A stretch of 64,000 bases of DNA, from contig QJNS01000035.1 of assembly GCA_004154925.1 (NCBI GenBank), positions 314,899 to 378,898 on the forward strand. Direction: 5' to 3'. The translations under genes and the position numbers were made by a program. This DNA is from Monosporascus cannonballus. Lineage: Eukaryota > Ascomycota > Sordariomycetes > Xylariales. This document shows positions 33,932-44,971 of this stretch, piece by piece (within the stretch, counting starts at the first letter, position 1; each line of letters opens with the position of its first letter). The notes under the pieces are model-generated. The model was given only the letters and a program-made list of their open reading frames with translations, searched no databases and had not been told where the DNA came from.

Positions 33932-36059
33932 ATGATATCCACCAGAAATCTTCCCGAAGGGGCTGTCGACGGCCGTCAGGCCGTGATCGCCCCGTCCCCC
34001 GGCCGGATAGTGCCAAAGCCGGTTCCGAGTAGTCAGGCCGAAAATCCCCGAAGGTATCAAATCGAGCAGATGAGGAGGCGGTTCTCCGCCAAGCAGAGCC
34101 ACCTGCAAAACGGCACCACGAACTTGTCGTTCCAGCTTAGGCCCTCAGACCCGGACTTCGCCTTTGAGCTCGATTATTTGGACTGCGAACTTCAGATCCG
34201 TCCGTCCTACCCGAAGGAGCCTCCTGTGCTCCGAGTCAGGAACAAGGACATGCCTCGTGGGTTCGCTGTTAACATCGAGAGGGGATGGGAGCGGCTTGCT
34301 CGGGAGAATCAGGGTGCAACGCTGCTCACCTTGACCAACGCGCTCGACAAGAATCTGGAAGCTTTTCTATCGGAGCGAAAAACGGACACCGTTACCCTGA
34401 TGTCATTCAAAGACACAAGACATTTGAACGCTACTCCTACGGCGCTTGGTGGACATTCACCTTCACCCTCGCCGAAGCAGAATTTACCGGAGCCGGCTCC
34501 CGCGCCACGCAGATCATACGCGCCGGAGGAGTCTTTTACGAAGGACGAGATCGCGAATGCCAAAGCAAGACGAGCGCAGGATGTCAGGCAGCTCGAGGCT
34601 CGGATGGCGCGCATGTCACTGTACCAGAAGTCCGCCGACGGTGTCGTCTACACTCTGCCCCTAGAGCCAAAAAGACGGTCCGAGCTACCGGTAGAGCTAC
34701 AATCGATCCAGTCGGTGCAGGTCATCGTGCCACTGTTGTATCCCTTGCAACCCCTGAAAATACTTCTGAACGATGTCGATTCGAAAGATGCCGAGGCTCT
34801 GGAGGAGGCCTTCGCCTCCAAAGCGGCTCAGCAGCCTCAGATGTCGTTGACAAGCCATATCAACTATCTATCCCAAAATATTCACATGCTGGCGAAACAA
34901 GCTCAAGCATCTGCGAAACCAGCAACGAAAGGTTCAGATGAAAGAACTAGCGCCCCTGAAAATAACGAACAGCAGAAGGCAAATCGCAACGGGACTAGTG
35001 AAGATGGGAGGAACCATATTCACTTCATTCCCCGACCCCCGGAATGGGGCTTTGAAAATGAATCAGACGAATCAGAGGACTCGGGAGAGGATTCTTGGGA
35101 TTCGGACGACTCGGACAATGGCGGCGTAGCAGTTGGCTCACAAGGTACGGTCTCTGGGATCGCACAACAAGTGGAGAGAGGCACCGCTATGTCGTTCCCA
35201 TCCATCGAGCTACATGGCATCGAGTTGCTCCAGGTATCAGCCTTGAGTCTCAGCGTCAAGTGCGAACGCTGCAAGACGCTCAACGACGTCACCGGCCTAC
35301 GCCCGGAAGTCGAAAAGGCGAGCAGTTGCAGGAAATGCGCTACGGCATTTACGGTCAAGTTCCGCCAAGAGATGGTCCATCAGGGTTCGGTTAGAGCCGG
35401 ATTCATCGACGTTTCCGGCTATACAGTGGCGGACATGCTGCCCAGGTAAGATCCATTTCCTCTCCTTCAAGCCGTTCCTGACTCTCCCGCTAACGACCGG
35501 AAGCACCTTCGTACCTACGTGCTCACGATGCTCTACTCCGAGCCCGGGGCTTGTGTCGGTCCGGGGTGACGCCACCACGAATGTCTGCCGTGAGTGCCAC
35601 GGGAAGTTTACTTTCAAGATCCCCGAGGTGAAATTCCTGGCTATCACTCAGGGCGGGCCGTTGCCGCCGACGACGGGTCCCCGGCAGCGCCAGGAGAAGC
35701 TCGGCTTGCACGCGGGCGAGCCGTTGCCGGGGCGCGGCGCCTGCACGCACTACCGGCGCTCACACCGGTGGTTCCGGTTCTCGTGCTGCGGACGCGTGCA
35801 CCCGTGCGATCGGTGTCACGACGCGGCCGAGGACCACGCCCAGGAATGGGCCAGTCGCATGATTTGCGGCTGGTGCAGCCGCGAGCAGAACTACGCGCCC
35901 GAGGCCTGCACGTTTTGCGGCCGCAGCGTCATCGGCCGCAAGGGCCGCGGCTTCTGGGAAGGCGGCCGGGGTACGCGCGATCGCCGGCTCATGAGCCGCA
36001 AGGACAAGCGAAAGTTCCGCCGCGTCGGGGGAGGAGGGGGCGACGCCAAGAAGGATTAA
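33932..36059 (+). CDS. CHY-type zinc finger protein with RWD-like N-terminal regions
   Basis: Exons 33932-35445 and 35504-36059, with a 58-bp intron (GTAAGA, GCTAAC branch, GGAAG acceptor), encode 689 aa. Residues about 45-155 look RWD/UBC-like (SYPKEPPVLRVRNKDMPRGF); a second related region lies at about 230-330 (VVYTLPLEPKRRSELPVEL, then PLLYPLQPLKILL). An acidic disordered linker (residues about 365-400, DESEDSGEDSWDSDDSDNGG) precedes paired CxxC knuckles (CERCKTL, CRKCATAF, CSRC, CREC). The CHY zinc finger occupies about residues 570-650: HYRRSHRWFRFSCCGRVHPC, CDRCHD, ICGWCSREQ and CTFCGRS. A basic RKDKRKFRR tail follows. CHY domains bind three zinc ions; in yeast Hot13 one acts in the mitochondrial intermembrane space, but this longer fungal form has no presequence and its role is unknown. 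Frame fully intact. Confidence 0.92.
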
Positions 36060-37420
36060 GGGCGATAGCTTGTTTGCGATCGCAGTGTTGTTGAGGTAGC
36101 ATGCGAACATTAGGGATGCGAGGATGAGAACGTCGAGCCTGCCCGTCTCTATCCAAGGCACGGTTGGCGGTTCCTCCATGGAAGACCAAGAACCATGCAT
36201 TCTCTACGGCGGATGTCATCTCTCTGAACTTCATAATGATAATGCAATGCTACCTTATTTGCGCCGTTCTGGTTCGAATCCGAGATTCGGCTCAAATAAG
36301 TGGGTACGGTAGATACCGGATGCAATGACCTCGTCTCAAGGTGGTAAACAATTTCCTTGCCGAGGCTATTCTAACCTATATCTACAGATCGCTATTTTGG
36401 GCTTTGTCATTCTAAAATATGTAATAAGATAAAGAAATTATTATGTATATCCTTCTACAATAGGCATTCCTTTGGAGATCCTCAGGGACTCCCCATGCTT
36501 CAAGGGACCCCTGAAGCTCTTAGGACTCGGGGGGGTCAGATGCAACGTTATTCCCATGGCCACGGGTCGGCACTACCACCTCACCGGGACGTTGGCCAGC
36601 GCACACCCGCGCAATGGAACATCTCCATCACCACCCTTATGGGGCCCTGTCGGCTATGGCACGCATCCCGAACCGTCCCTGCCGTCGCCAGAAAAGCATG
36701 AACTCTTACCATGTATGTTGCGTCGCTCGCTGGGAAAGATTACTAAGCCCAAACGTAAGCAAGTATGTGCATCGCACAAGCTCGCTACTTTCGGTGCAAT
36801 ATGAAGGCAAGGTTCTCGTCAGACCGGATATCGAAAGACGACGATTCGCTTCGGAGGCGGTCGCGGCAAAACGATCCCCGTTTCCGGCCGGCAGCCTGGG
36901 GGCGTGATCTTCCCGGTAGGGCACCATGGCCGGCATGGAGCTCCTGGCCGGTCTACTCCACCTCCGGGTTTCCAGCAGCACGCCCTCCTTGCACAACAAT
37001 TATAATGATAAAGCTCTTCCCCGCGACTTCTAGAAGGAAGGCCACGGCGAATCTAACCAGGCGCCAGGCCGCCTTGTTGGTATGTATGTATCGAGAGTTC
37101 CCTTGGCATGCATGATCGGTATGATGGTTCCGGTCCTACCTCCGCTCTGCCAAGGCCCCGAGGACCCACGCATTCCGATACAAATCGCAGGACTGATTAG
37201 TCTTTGCGGCCGAGAAACACTGCACACCTTGGAAAACCACTGATGGGTTCAGAAGTTTGAACAGATGCATGATACCTTATCCCAGGGCTGCTGTGGAATA
37301 AATAAGCGAGCCCTAATAGTTCGGCCGGATCGCGTGGCTCTCGGAGCCAAAGGAGACAGGTATAGACGAAAGCTTGCTCAGGGGTCTACAAAAGTACAAA
37401 AAAGACACCAATATTTCGGC
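36060..37420. other. Intergenic, no gene recognised
   Basis: About 1.4 kb of ordinary sequence. Short frames without domains; a tRNA T-loop look-alike at 36270 is not supported. Confidence 0.45.
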
Positions 37421-37512
37421 GCATCAGTGGTTTAGTGGTAAAATCCATCGTTGCCATTCTCCTCAAATTGAAAAGACTCGATGGGCCCCGCGTTCGATTC
37501 GCGGCTGATGCA
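37421..37512 (+). tRNA. tRNA-Gly (GCC) with a 21-nt intron
   Basis: Acceptor stem GCATCAG (37421-37427) pairs with CTGATGC (37505-37511), discriminator A at 37512. D arm GTTT/AAAT with loop AGTGGTA; anticodon stem CATCG (37446-37450) with CGATG (37479-37483); loop TTGCCAT carries anticodon GCC (37453-37455). The intron sits at the canonical place one base 3' of the anticodon, 37457-37477. T arm CCGCG-TTCGATT-CGCGG (37488-37504). Internal A box TGGTTTAGTGG and B box GTTCGATTC are present. Confidence 0.96.
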
Positions 37513-37517
37513 TTTTT
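37513..37517 (+). terminator. RNA polymerase III terminator (T5)
   Basis: Five T immediately after the tRNA discriminator base. Confidence 0.85.
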
Positions 37518-38062
37518 GAGTGGCGAGATGGCTTATTATGAGCCTCTCTTGTTAAGGTTCTTCTTGCCTTTCCCAATTTTGATGGGAAATACGTATCCTT
37601 TGCGTTATCCCTTAGGCGAGCTCCGGAGGACGGCGCCTTGTGGACAGCGCTTAGGGTGTTGTTTGTGTCAGAGCGTAAGGGGTGAAAAGGGACGGTAGGA
37701 AGACACTCAGCTACCTGTATGATAGCGGGGCAACCCCGTTTCTCCTCCGACTGGAAAGAAAGAATTGAAGCCCCCCAAAAAGGAGTGCAATGAAGACCAT
37801 TCGCTGAAAGGCCAAGAGAGTCAACATTTATATTGATTGACTTCGGTCTCTTTTATGTAAATGGGGCCATCTGTCCAGTCTCCCACACCAGGGGGTCGAC
37901 GATGCAAGAAGCACCTGCGAAAATAATGCATCGGGTAGCGAAGTTGTCAGAACCGCAGTCAATGTAACTAACGGTTTTAGGTGTCGTGTATTAATACCAT
38001 CTCGGCTCTGACCGGTCGTACAGTTTCCTCCTAGTAAAATTGCCTGAGAAGCAGCGCCTTTC
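37518..38062. other. Intergenic, no gene recognised
   Basis: Between the tRNA and the 3' end of the FAD oxidoreductase relic; nothing supported. Confidence 0.45.
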
Positions 38063-39625
38063 TCATACCTCTCCCGCGACCTTCTTACGGGCTTCCCATG
38101 CTTCCAAGACAATATTCCTCTGATCACTCAGCCTTTCTCGAGTAGCTTCGAACACCTTAGGGATCCCGGTGTTCCCGAAGCTCTCGCCCCGCAACACCAT
38201 AGCTGCGACCCCCTTCGCGGCCAGAAAGGCCTGCGGCATGCCGTGGCCTGAGAAGCCCGCAACCAGGAACTGGTTCTGTCTCCAGGCACGGCACCGACGT
38301 ACGGGAGTCCATCCGCCGAGTAGCCCATTACTGGACGGAGCACTAGATGATGTCAGCTTGAAAGCACGTGCATGCGGTAGACACGCGAAATCACGGAAGT
38401 TCGCTCACTTCCGGTCCACACGCTGGACGTGTAGGCGCCGCCGTCCTCCCAACCCCGGAAGTTGCGCTGCATGTACCCGTCGAAGTAGGTCCTCGCGCTC
38501 TCGATCAGCTTGTCGTCCTCGACGCTGTCGTACCAGTTCTCCCCGTCACCGAGGTACTTGGACCTTGCAACTCCAACGACGATGCTGCCGTCTGTCCTTG
38601 GGATGAGATAGTCGTACTTGAGAGCGCCCTGGCTGATGATGTAGGAGTTCGAGAGCGGGGGGTAGGTTTCCCCGCGGGGACGATGTGGCTGCAGATCCCC
38701 CTGACCGGGACGATCCTGGCCTCAAACTCGGGCAGCAAGGCGGCCGTATAGGCGTTGGTGGCGTACACGACCTTCTTTGCTCGGACCTTGCCGCGCGCTG
38801 CTGTCGTGATGGTGAAATAGCCCTTCGAGTCGGGTTCCTCGCTTACTTCAGATACCGGCGTGTGCGTCTGCGGGTTGGCGCCGGCTTCTCGCGCCGGCTT
38901 CTCGCGCCTTGGAAAGGAGACCCATCACGAGCTTGTACGGAAACATGTGTGCTGCTGTGTGGGTTATGCATCCTTTGGCCCCCTTAACACCGGACCCCTA
39001 GACGCCTTTAGTAGAAGGGAATCCCGATGCAGTCGGCGTGTGGACTTAGATGGCGTACCTGTTCGACCTCGTGCTCTTCGGCATATAAAACGTCTTCGAG
39101 GGCCGAGGGGTTATTCGTCTTAAGTGGTTGGATCCCGTCCTTCATACGAGCATAGACATCGGGCATTAAAATCGCTTCGGTGCCCCGCGTGACCGCTAGG
39201 TCGCAGTCTATGCCCTCATCCTCGATGGCCTTGCCCACGGCCGGCAGGTGATCGGTTTCGAACTTAGCCACGTCCGCCGCGGCCTCGACTCCGTGGCTGA
39301 CGGCGAGGGCTAAGGGACGACTATAGGTGTCCGGCCTCAGATGACCGTCTGAAGGAATCAGAAATTGACCTTGTTATTAGAAGGAAGGGTATCCTCGCCG
39401 CATACCATTCCTGCCCGTAGCTCCCGAGCAGGCCGGGCGCGCCTCAAGCAGGAGAATCGACGGCAATATTGTGTCCGTCGACTTGCAGAACTAGAGGATG
39501 GGTAGGCAATAGGAACCCCGGCGTATCCCGCCCCTATCTCCGCGATGTGCTCCTATGGTCGTTAAGAGCGTACGGGTTGGCGCGCCAGGATGAAACTGTG
39601 CCACCGGGCACGGGAAGGGTGCCAT
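38063..39625 (-). pseudogene. FAD-dependent oxidoreductase (DAO family), multiply disrupted
   Basis: Read leftwards: MAPFPVPGGTVSSWRANPYA and NDHRS (start at 39625), Rossmann motif IAEIGAGYAGV in a second frame, then ILLLEARPACSGATGRN in a third, DGHLRPDTYSRPLALAVSHG after an intron, FETDHLPAVGKAIEDEG, a 61-bp intron (38998-39058, CTACTAAAG branch), then HMFPYKLVMGLLSKAREAGA. A 13-bp tandem duplication (38882-38907) shifts the frame and leads to a TGA. Downstream pieces are VVYATNAYTAALLPEFEAR, then after a one-G loss at 38670-38673 GETYPPLSNSYIISQGALKY and DGGAYTSSVWTG, then VMGYSADGLPYVGAVPG, and after another loss near 38282 RQNQFLVAGFSGHGMPQAFL, ending at TGA 38063-38065. The family oxidises amine or amino-acid substrates with FAD. 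At least four lesions make this a firm pseudogene. Confidence 0.85.
38882..38907 (+). repeat. 13-bp perfect tandem duplication inside the oxidoreductase
   Basis: CGGCTTCTCGCGC occurs twice without a gap. As thirteen is not a multiple of three it breaks the reading frame of the host gene. Confidence 0.9.
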
Positions 39626-40176
39626 ATCGGTTCAATCTCTACATACATTAGGCATGATTTCCCCGAGCAGTTTCCTTCGAAGGTAAGCGAGGCTCCAGCT
39701 CGCGGTAATGTAGCATTGCGTGTCCGGTAGTTGGAGCCAATCGTGCCGCCAAGAATCCGGCATCGGACGGCCAAATGGACGGGGTTTATCATTTCGGTAT
39801 GCATAAGGTAGGCTACCCTACCGTAGCTTGTCCAAGTAGGAAGGAGTTATATTAGATGTTTAGCATAACTCTTCAACAGCGCCAACACAGCTACTATAGC
39901 TGCACCTAGAGGCGACAGTTCCTCTCGGCCGGCGATCCCGAATTTTACCATGGGATGTGATGATTGGTAGTGATGGAGTTGGTCATTTCTTGCAAGACGG
40001 CGAGAACAACAGTTGTGGCATCGAGGATGTGAATTATACTTGTATAAACATGTCTATTCGTATTATCACTAAATACTGGAGCAGGCCCCCTTTCGATGGA
40101 CTAGTTCCTGCTCCCCCTCATCGCAGACGCTGCATGTTACGTATATCCTGCAGGGGTAGACCTCGGATCTGCTTCA
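39626..40176. other. Intergenic between same-strand genes
   Basis: Downstream of the haloacid dehalogenase and upstream of the oxidoreductase relic. Nothing further recognised. Confidence 0.45.
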
Positions 40177-40964
40177 TCATTTCTGCCCTTCAGCAGCGAT
40201 GATCTTGTTCGCCATGGCAGGAAGGCTGTCAGCGACGACGTCCATGTCTCCAAAAAGTTCGTGCAGCGGCTCGCCTTCAAATACCGTCGTATATGCGGCT
40301 TTGAATCTACATAGCTATTAGCTACTACGCCCACAAAAAAGGCCATGTCTAACGGCAATAGTTACCCTTGAGCCCTCGCTGCCGATGCGTCCCACATATG
40401 GGCGGCAGCGAACCACGGCTGGGTCCCCGAGCTCGACAGCTTCTCAAGGACCGGCCTGTAACACTCGGGTTCCGGTTTGGACTTGCCGGTCGAATCGCAC
40501 GAGAGTAGGTTCTCGGCGGGCATGTCAATGCCCGCCCGGGCGAAGTAGCCGCCGACGCGCTCGAGGTCGCCGGCCGTGAAGCCCCAGACGGTGAACCCGG
40601 CGTCGCGCAGCATGGCGATGCACTCGGCGGCGCCGGGGCGCATCTCGAGCCCCTTAAAGGCGTCGACGAGGAGGTCGACGTCCTCCTGGACGACGAACCT
40701 GCGCGGCTCCGTGACCCCCGCCATCCATAGTGTGCGGTAGAAGAGCCCCGTGAGCGTCGTGAAGAAGGAGACGTACCGCCCCGACAGGCTGAGATACGTG
40801 TACTCGCGCTCCGCCATCTCCAGCCAGCAGCAGCCGAGCAGCCTGGGCTGGATGCCGACCTCTTTAAGGCGCGAACCGCACACGCTCTCAATGGCCTCGA
40901 AGAGATGATCGTACGAGACCAGGGTGCCGACGACGTCGAAGGCGATGTTTTTTGAGGGTGCCAT
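40177..40964 (-). CDS. Haloacid dehalogenase-type hydrolase (HAD, type II-like)
   Basis: Exons 40366-40964 and 40177-40306, with a 59-bp intron (GTAACT donor, AGCTAATAG branch, GTAG acceptor), encode 242 aa. The ATG at 40964 gives MAPSKNIAFDVVGTLVSYDH, placing nucleophile Asp10 in the HAD motif I; the DxxGT form without a second Asp is that of 2-haloacid dehalogenases rather than phosphatases. Motif II Thr130 lies in WGFTAGD, motif III lysines in STGKSKPEPE (about 158-167), and the acidic motif IV in AAAHMWD (Asp192). The splice junction gives ARAQGFKAAYTTVFEGEPLH, the expected C-terminal helix. The enzyme would hydrolyse carbon-halogen bonds or a related small substrate; the substrate is unknown. 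Frame intact. A TATATA element lies upstream at about 41027-41034. Confidence 0.93.
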
Positions 40965-42351
40965 GATGAATGGATGATTCAATAAAAGTCTTGCCCTGGC
41001 TTTAGACGTTGTATCTGGCAAACATCGTATATAAGCGAGTACGTACGGGCATTCACATCTCCACTACCGGCTGATGCCTTGTAGATAGATATATTGCTTT
41101 CCGGTAGAAGGGGGTAACTTACTTGGCACAACGTCCATCTTGCCGTTTGAAGGGCGCGCCTCTATGGTCTTATTACCCCACAGTGGTGTTCATGGCCGCT
41201 AGGCAACACCAGTCAGTGTTTCCATCCGTATGACACCGTACCCTCACTACAGCAGATGTACTATTACATCATATGGCTCTGTTCTCTCAATCCGACAATG
41301 CCTATCAGTTTATTATACATGGAAATCATATTATATGTATCAGACCCGCGATATTTCCCCAGCTTCGATGCTATTATATTATTAGGAACAATAGGTTCAG
41401 ACGTCAATGGTTCATTCAGGAAGTGTAGAGACAGCGCAACAGGAGACCAAAACGGCGGGGAGACAGGGGCATCAAAGACAGTCCCCCCAAATCTTTGGCT
41501 CACAATGGAAAAGCAACTACGGCCACTTACATAGGCCTGCCTCTTGTGGCATATCCAGCCAACATGCCTCCAAGGGACCTCGCAGGATGTGTCACAAAAA
41601 AGGAAAGTATGAAAACAATTTCATCGTCTGAAAAACCACCATCTCGAATTAAGAGCGTAACATATGAGGGTTTTCTGATGTGCTGGCCAATATAGCAGAG
41701 CCACCACCGTGCATACAGTTAACAGGAGAAGACGCTGAGGTTCGGCAGTTCCAGTTGCCAAAGACCGGTCTTACATGGCTCGTGCCTTAGTAAGGACCAA
41801 CACGGCACGGGGGGACGACCCAACCATGAGGAGTGCAATATCACCCGCAGAGAACCTTTAGCGAAGAAAAGCGCAACTCTAAATAAACCATATATCGGAA
41901 AGAGTGAGGTGCGTCTGCTTAAGGGCGAGATCCTCGAGGTAGTTCTCTTCGCCGGTGGCCTCGAAACTGGGAGACGAGCCCTGGCGTCTCCAAGCGGCGA
42001 GCTTGCGAAGATGTCTGGCCCTTATCGCATTCGGGACAACTTGGCTGGGTGTCATAACGAGCCGAATGATCAGCACGTCTGGTCAGGATAGGGAGCCGGG
42101 GTATGTAGGAGCCCTATCGGATAACAATAAGGGCGTGACAATGAGCTCCCCCACAGAGCTCCATATAAAATACCTGGAAACCACAGCCCCGATACTCACC
42201 AGTCAACCTGCAGAGGTTAGACGCCACCGGCCGCCTCCAACGTTCCGTCCATCATGCCTTAGTGGGCCCGAACGTTACTACGGATCGACAACCTCGAGGT
42301 ACATGATGGGAAAGCGCTTATTCCCGAAAGCATTGCGGTCCCAATGCCCGG
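40965..42351. other. Intergenic between divergent HAD and fucosidase genes
   Basis: About 1.4 kb. Short frames only (for example 41256-41534 plus), none with domain support. Confidence 0.45.
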
Positions 42352-42390
42352 CCCCGCCCCGCTATGCCCCCGCAAGAGAGAATGCGGGGG
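42352..42390. promoter_or_regulatory. Cluster of CreA/Cre1-type sites with a short hairpin upstream of the fucosidase
   Basis: Four copies of the SYGGRG carbon-catabolite-repressor consensus occur within 39 bp: CCCCGC at 42352, 42357 and 42368 and GCGGGG at 42384. The last two lie in an 8-bp inverted repeat (CCCCCGCA / TGCGGGGG) with an 8-nt loop. They are about 120-155 bp before the fucosidase ATG, so glucose repression is a reasonable inference. Confidence 0.55.
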
Positions 42391-42507
42391 AAGGGAGGGC
42401 TTCCCGAGATCGCGGCCATTGCCTGATCGCCGTTAGTATAAGACAGTTCCGTTACCTGGAAGCGGCGGTGACTCTTGTTGATCTCCCGATATGTTCCACC
42501 GTTCAAG

Positions 42508-44971
42508 ATGCTGCTGTCCACTGCTTGGTGGACGGGCTTGGCGCTGATACTGGGAGTCGTCGCGCAAGAGGTATTCATGCTATCCCGTCTTGCGACATGA
42601 TTCTAGCTCGAACTAACCATCTTACGGTCCGTTCCCATCGGCCTTGATGCGTATTTCAACAACAAAGCCTTCGGGTCAAGGCCCGGTGAAGCGTCACTTG
42701 ACGCTCTAGGACGGTCATTTCCCGCCGATGCCGTCGGCGAGAATGGCATCTACACGTCGACCCATACGGGCGTACAATTCCGTTTTCCCGGCTATCAACG
42801 AAATGCATCGGCGGACAACGTCGTGTGTGCGGCCCAGGAGATCCCGGTGCCCCGGGATCGTTACGTATCGGCTTCGATCCTCGTCACCTCGGACGTGCGG
42901 TCCACGACGGTATCGGGCACCCTGACGCTGGTGTACGACGACAACAGCACCACGACCGCAGAGGTGCGGGCCCACGCATTCTGGTGGTTCCTCACCATCC
43001 GTCGGGGCGAGATCACGTTCCCGTACTTTTTCACCCACAACGGCACGAACCACAACGCCTCGCACATTTACGAGTACACGACCGTCCTGGACACGGAAAA
43101 GACGCTCAGCGCCGTCATACTTCCAAACACCATGAACTCCACATCGGGAAGGTTGCACGCCTTCGCGCTGTCGTTGTACAAAGGCCCTGATGTCCATGTC
43201 CAGTCTCTGAGGCCTACGCAGAAATGGGTTGGAAAATCTTATCAGGCCGTTGAGCTACTTGTCAATAACGCTGGCACGGAGTGTGTCTCAGGCATGACCG
43301 CATCTATTAAAGCTCCAGGACTCACGACAGTCCAAACAGCGTTCGTAAAGAGGCTGTGTCCAGGAGATCAGAAGCGGGTCGATGTTGCCGCAGACGGTCA
43401 GTTCAACGGTACCGTCGAGGTAGTGTTAAACTCCAATGGGGTGCAAAATCAATTCTCATTTGACAATATTGTAATTGGCCTTGAGCAGTGGACGGCAGAT
43501 TCGAAGAGTCTGGTACAACATGAGGTGCCTCAGTGGTACGATGACGCCAAATTTGGTATCTTCATCCATTGGGGCCCCTATTCTGTGCCCGGGTGGGGGA
43601 ACTCGACTCCGAACGAAGCTTACTCTGAATGGTTCTGGTGGGTTTTGACTCCATATGATAGGTCCCTGTCTTAAGAGTATAGGTTTCTCTGACGTCAGGT
43701 CCAGGTGGTACTCAACACGTATCAACGAGCATGCCGCAGCAGACCGAGCGGGATTTAACGCGTACCGGCTGGAGACATTTGGGCCTGAGTTGAATTACGA
43801 CGACTTCTTCGCGAACTACACGGCGTCAACATGGGATCCCAAAGAATGGGTCGATCTGTTCGCCGATGCGGGGGCGCAGTACTTTGTATTCACCACGAAG
43901 CACCACGACGGTTTCTCCAACTTCGACACGGGCACCACCAGCAACCGCTCATCAATGCATTACGGTCCCAGAAGGGATCTCTTAGGCGAACTCTTCGACG
44001 CAGCTGCCAAATACCAGCCACATCTCCGGCGTGGCACTTATTTCTCGCTGCCCGAGTGGTTCAACCCTGATTGGGGCCAGTACGGCTTCACACAGTTCGA
44101 CCACGTGACCTCGACGTCGCACCCGGGCATCATAGCCCGGAATCCCTACACGGGACTCGAGGAGCCGTATACAGGCCGCATCCCTGTCAGTGACTTCATA
44201 GCGGACCTCATGGTGCCGCAGATGGATATCCTAGCATACGACTACGGGACGGACATTATGTGGTGCGACGCAGGGGCATCGAACGGGACGGACGGGTTCG
44301 CGGCGCGGTGGTTCAACTGGGCGCGTGGGCAGGGGAGGCAGGTCGTCATCAACGACCGGTGCGGGTCGCCGTGGGCCGCCGATTTCGACACGCCCGAGTA
44401 CGAGACCTTCAGCACGCCGCAACGCCGCAAGTGGGAGAGTAACCAGGGCATGGACCCTTACAGCTACGGGTACAACCGCGCCACACCTGACGAGGAGCAC
44501 ATGAACGCCAGCACCGTCGTCCACAACCTCGTCGACATGATCAGCAAGAACGGCAACTTCTTGCTCGACGTCGGGCCCCGCGCCGACGGGAGCATCGTGC
44601 AGGTCGCGGCGAACAGCCTCAGGGAGGCCGGCGCCTGGATCCACGCGCACGCCGAAGCCGTGTTCAACACCACGTATTGGGCCGTGACATCGGAGGAGGG
44701 TGAACTCAGATTCACGCAGACGAATGATGCATTCTACATCCTGAGTCTGCAGGAACCGGCTGCTGGCCACTTAGAGATCCTGGCCAAGGTGCCGGCTCTC
44801 GAGGGTGACCGAGCCACCGCTTTGACTATGGACGGCGAGATTGGATTGGAATGGGGCCGCCGCGAGGATGGCGGTATCTGGATAGACGTCACTGAGGACG
44901 TGATTAGGGCGGATAAATTCTGTTGGGTATTCAGGGTCGAGTACGATGTGAGGAAACTATGTAGATATTGA
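42508..44971 (+). CDS. Secreted alpha-L-fucosidase, glycoside hydrolase family 29
   Basis: Exons 42508-42570, 42607-43637 and 43705-44971 encode 786 aa. Exon 1 is a signal peptide ([20 protein letters not shown]); joining over a very short intron (42571-42606) gives [20 protein letters not shown]. Residues about 25-330 form an N-terminal beta-rich domain. The GH29 barrel begins at [20 protein letters not shown], and the 67-bp intron (GTGGGT donor, CTGAC branch) restores [20 protein letters not shown]. Further motifs are [29 protein letters not shown] and [12 protein letters not shown], whose Asp is the likely nucleophile, then [13 protein letters not shown]. Many N-glycosylation sequons fit secretion. 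The enzyme releases alpha-linked fucose from glycans. The 36-nt first intron is shorter than usual, so the exact 5' junction is less certain than the rest. Confidence 0.93.

Noticed and set aside
36262..36290. GGTTCGAATCC resembling a tRNA T-loop
   Set aside because: Flanking bases do not form a T stem and no acceptor, D or anticodon arm can be built around it.
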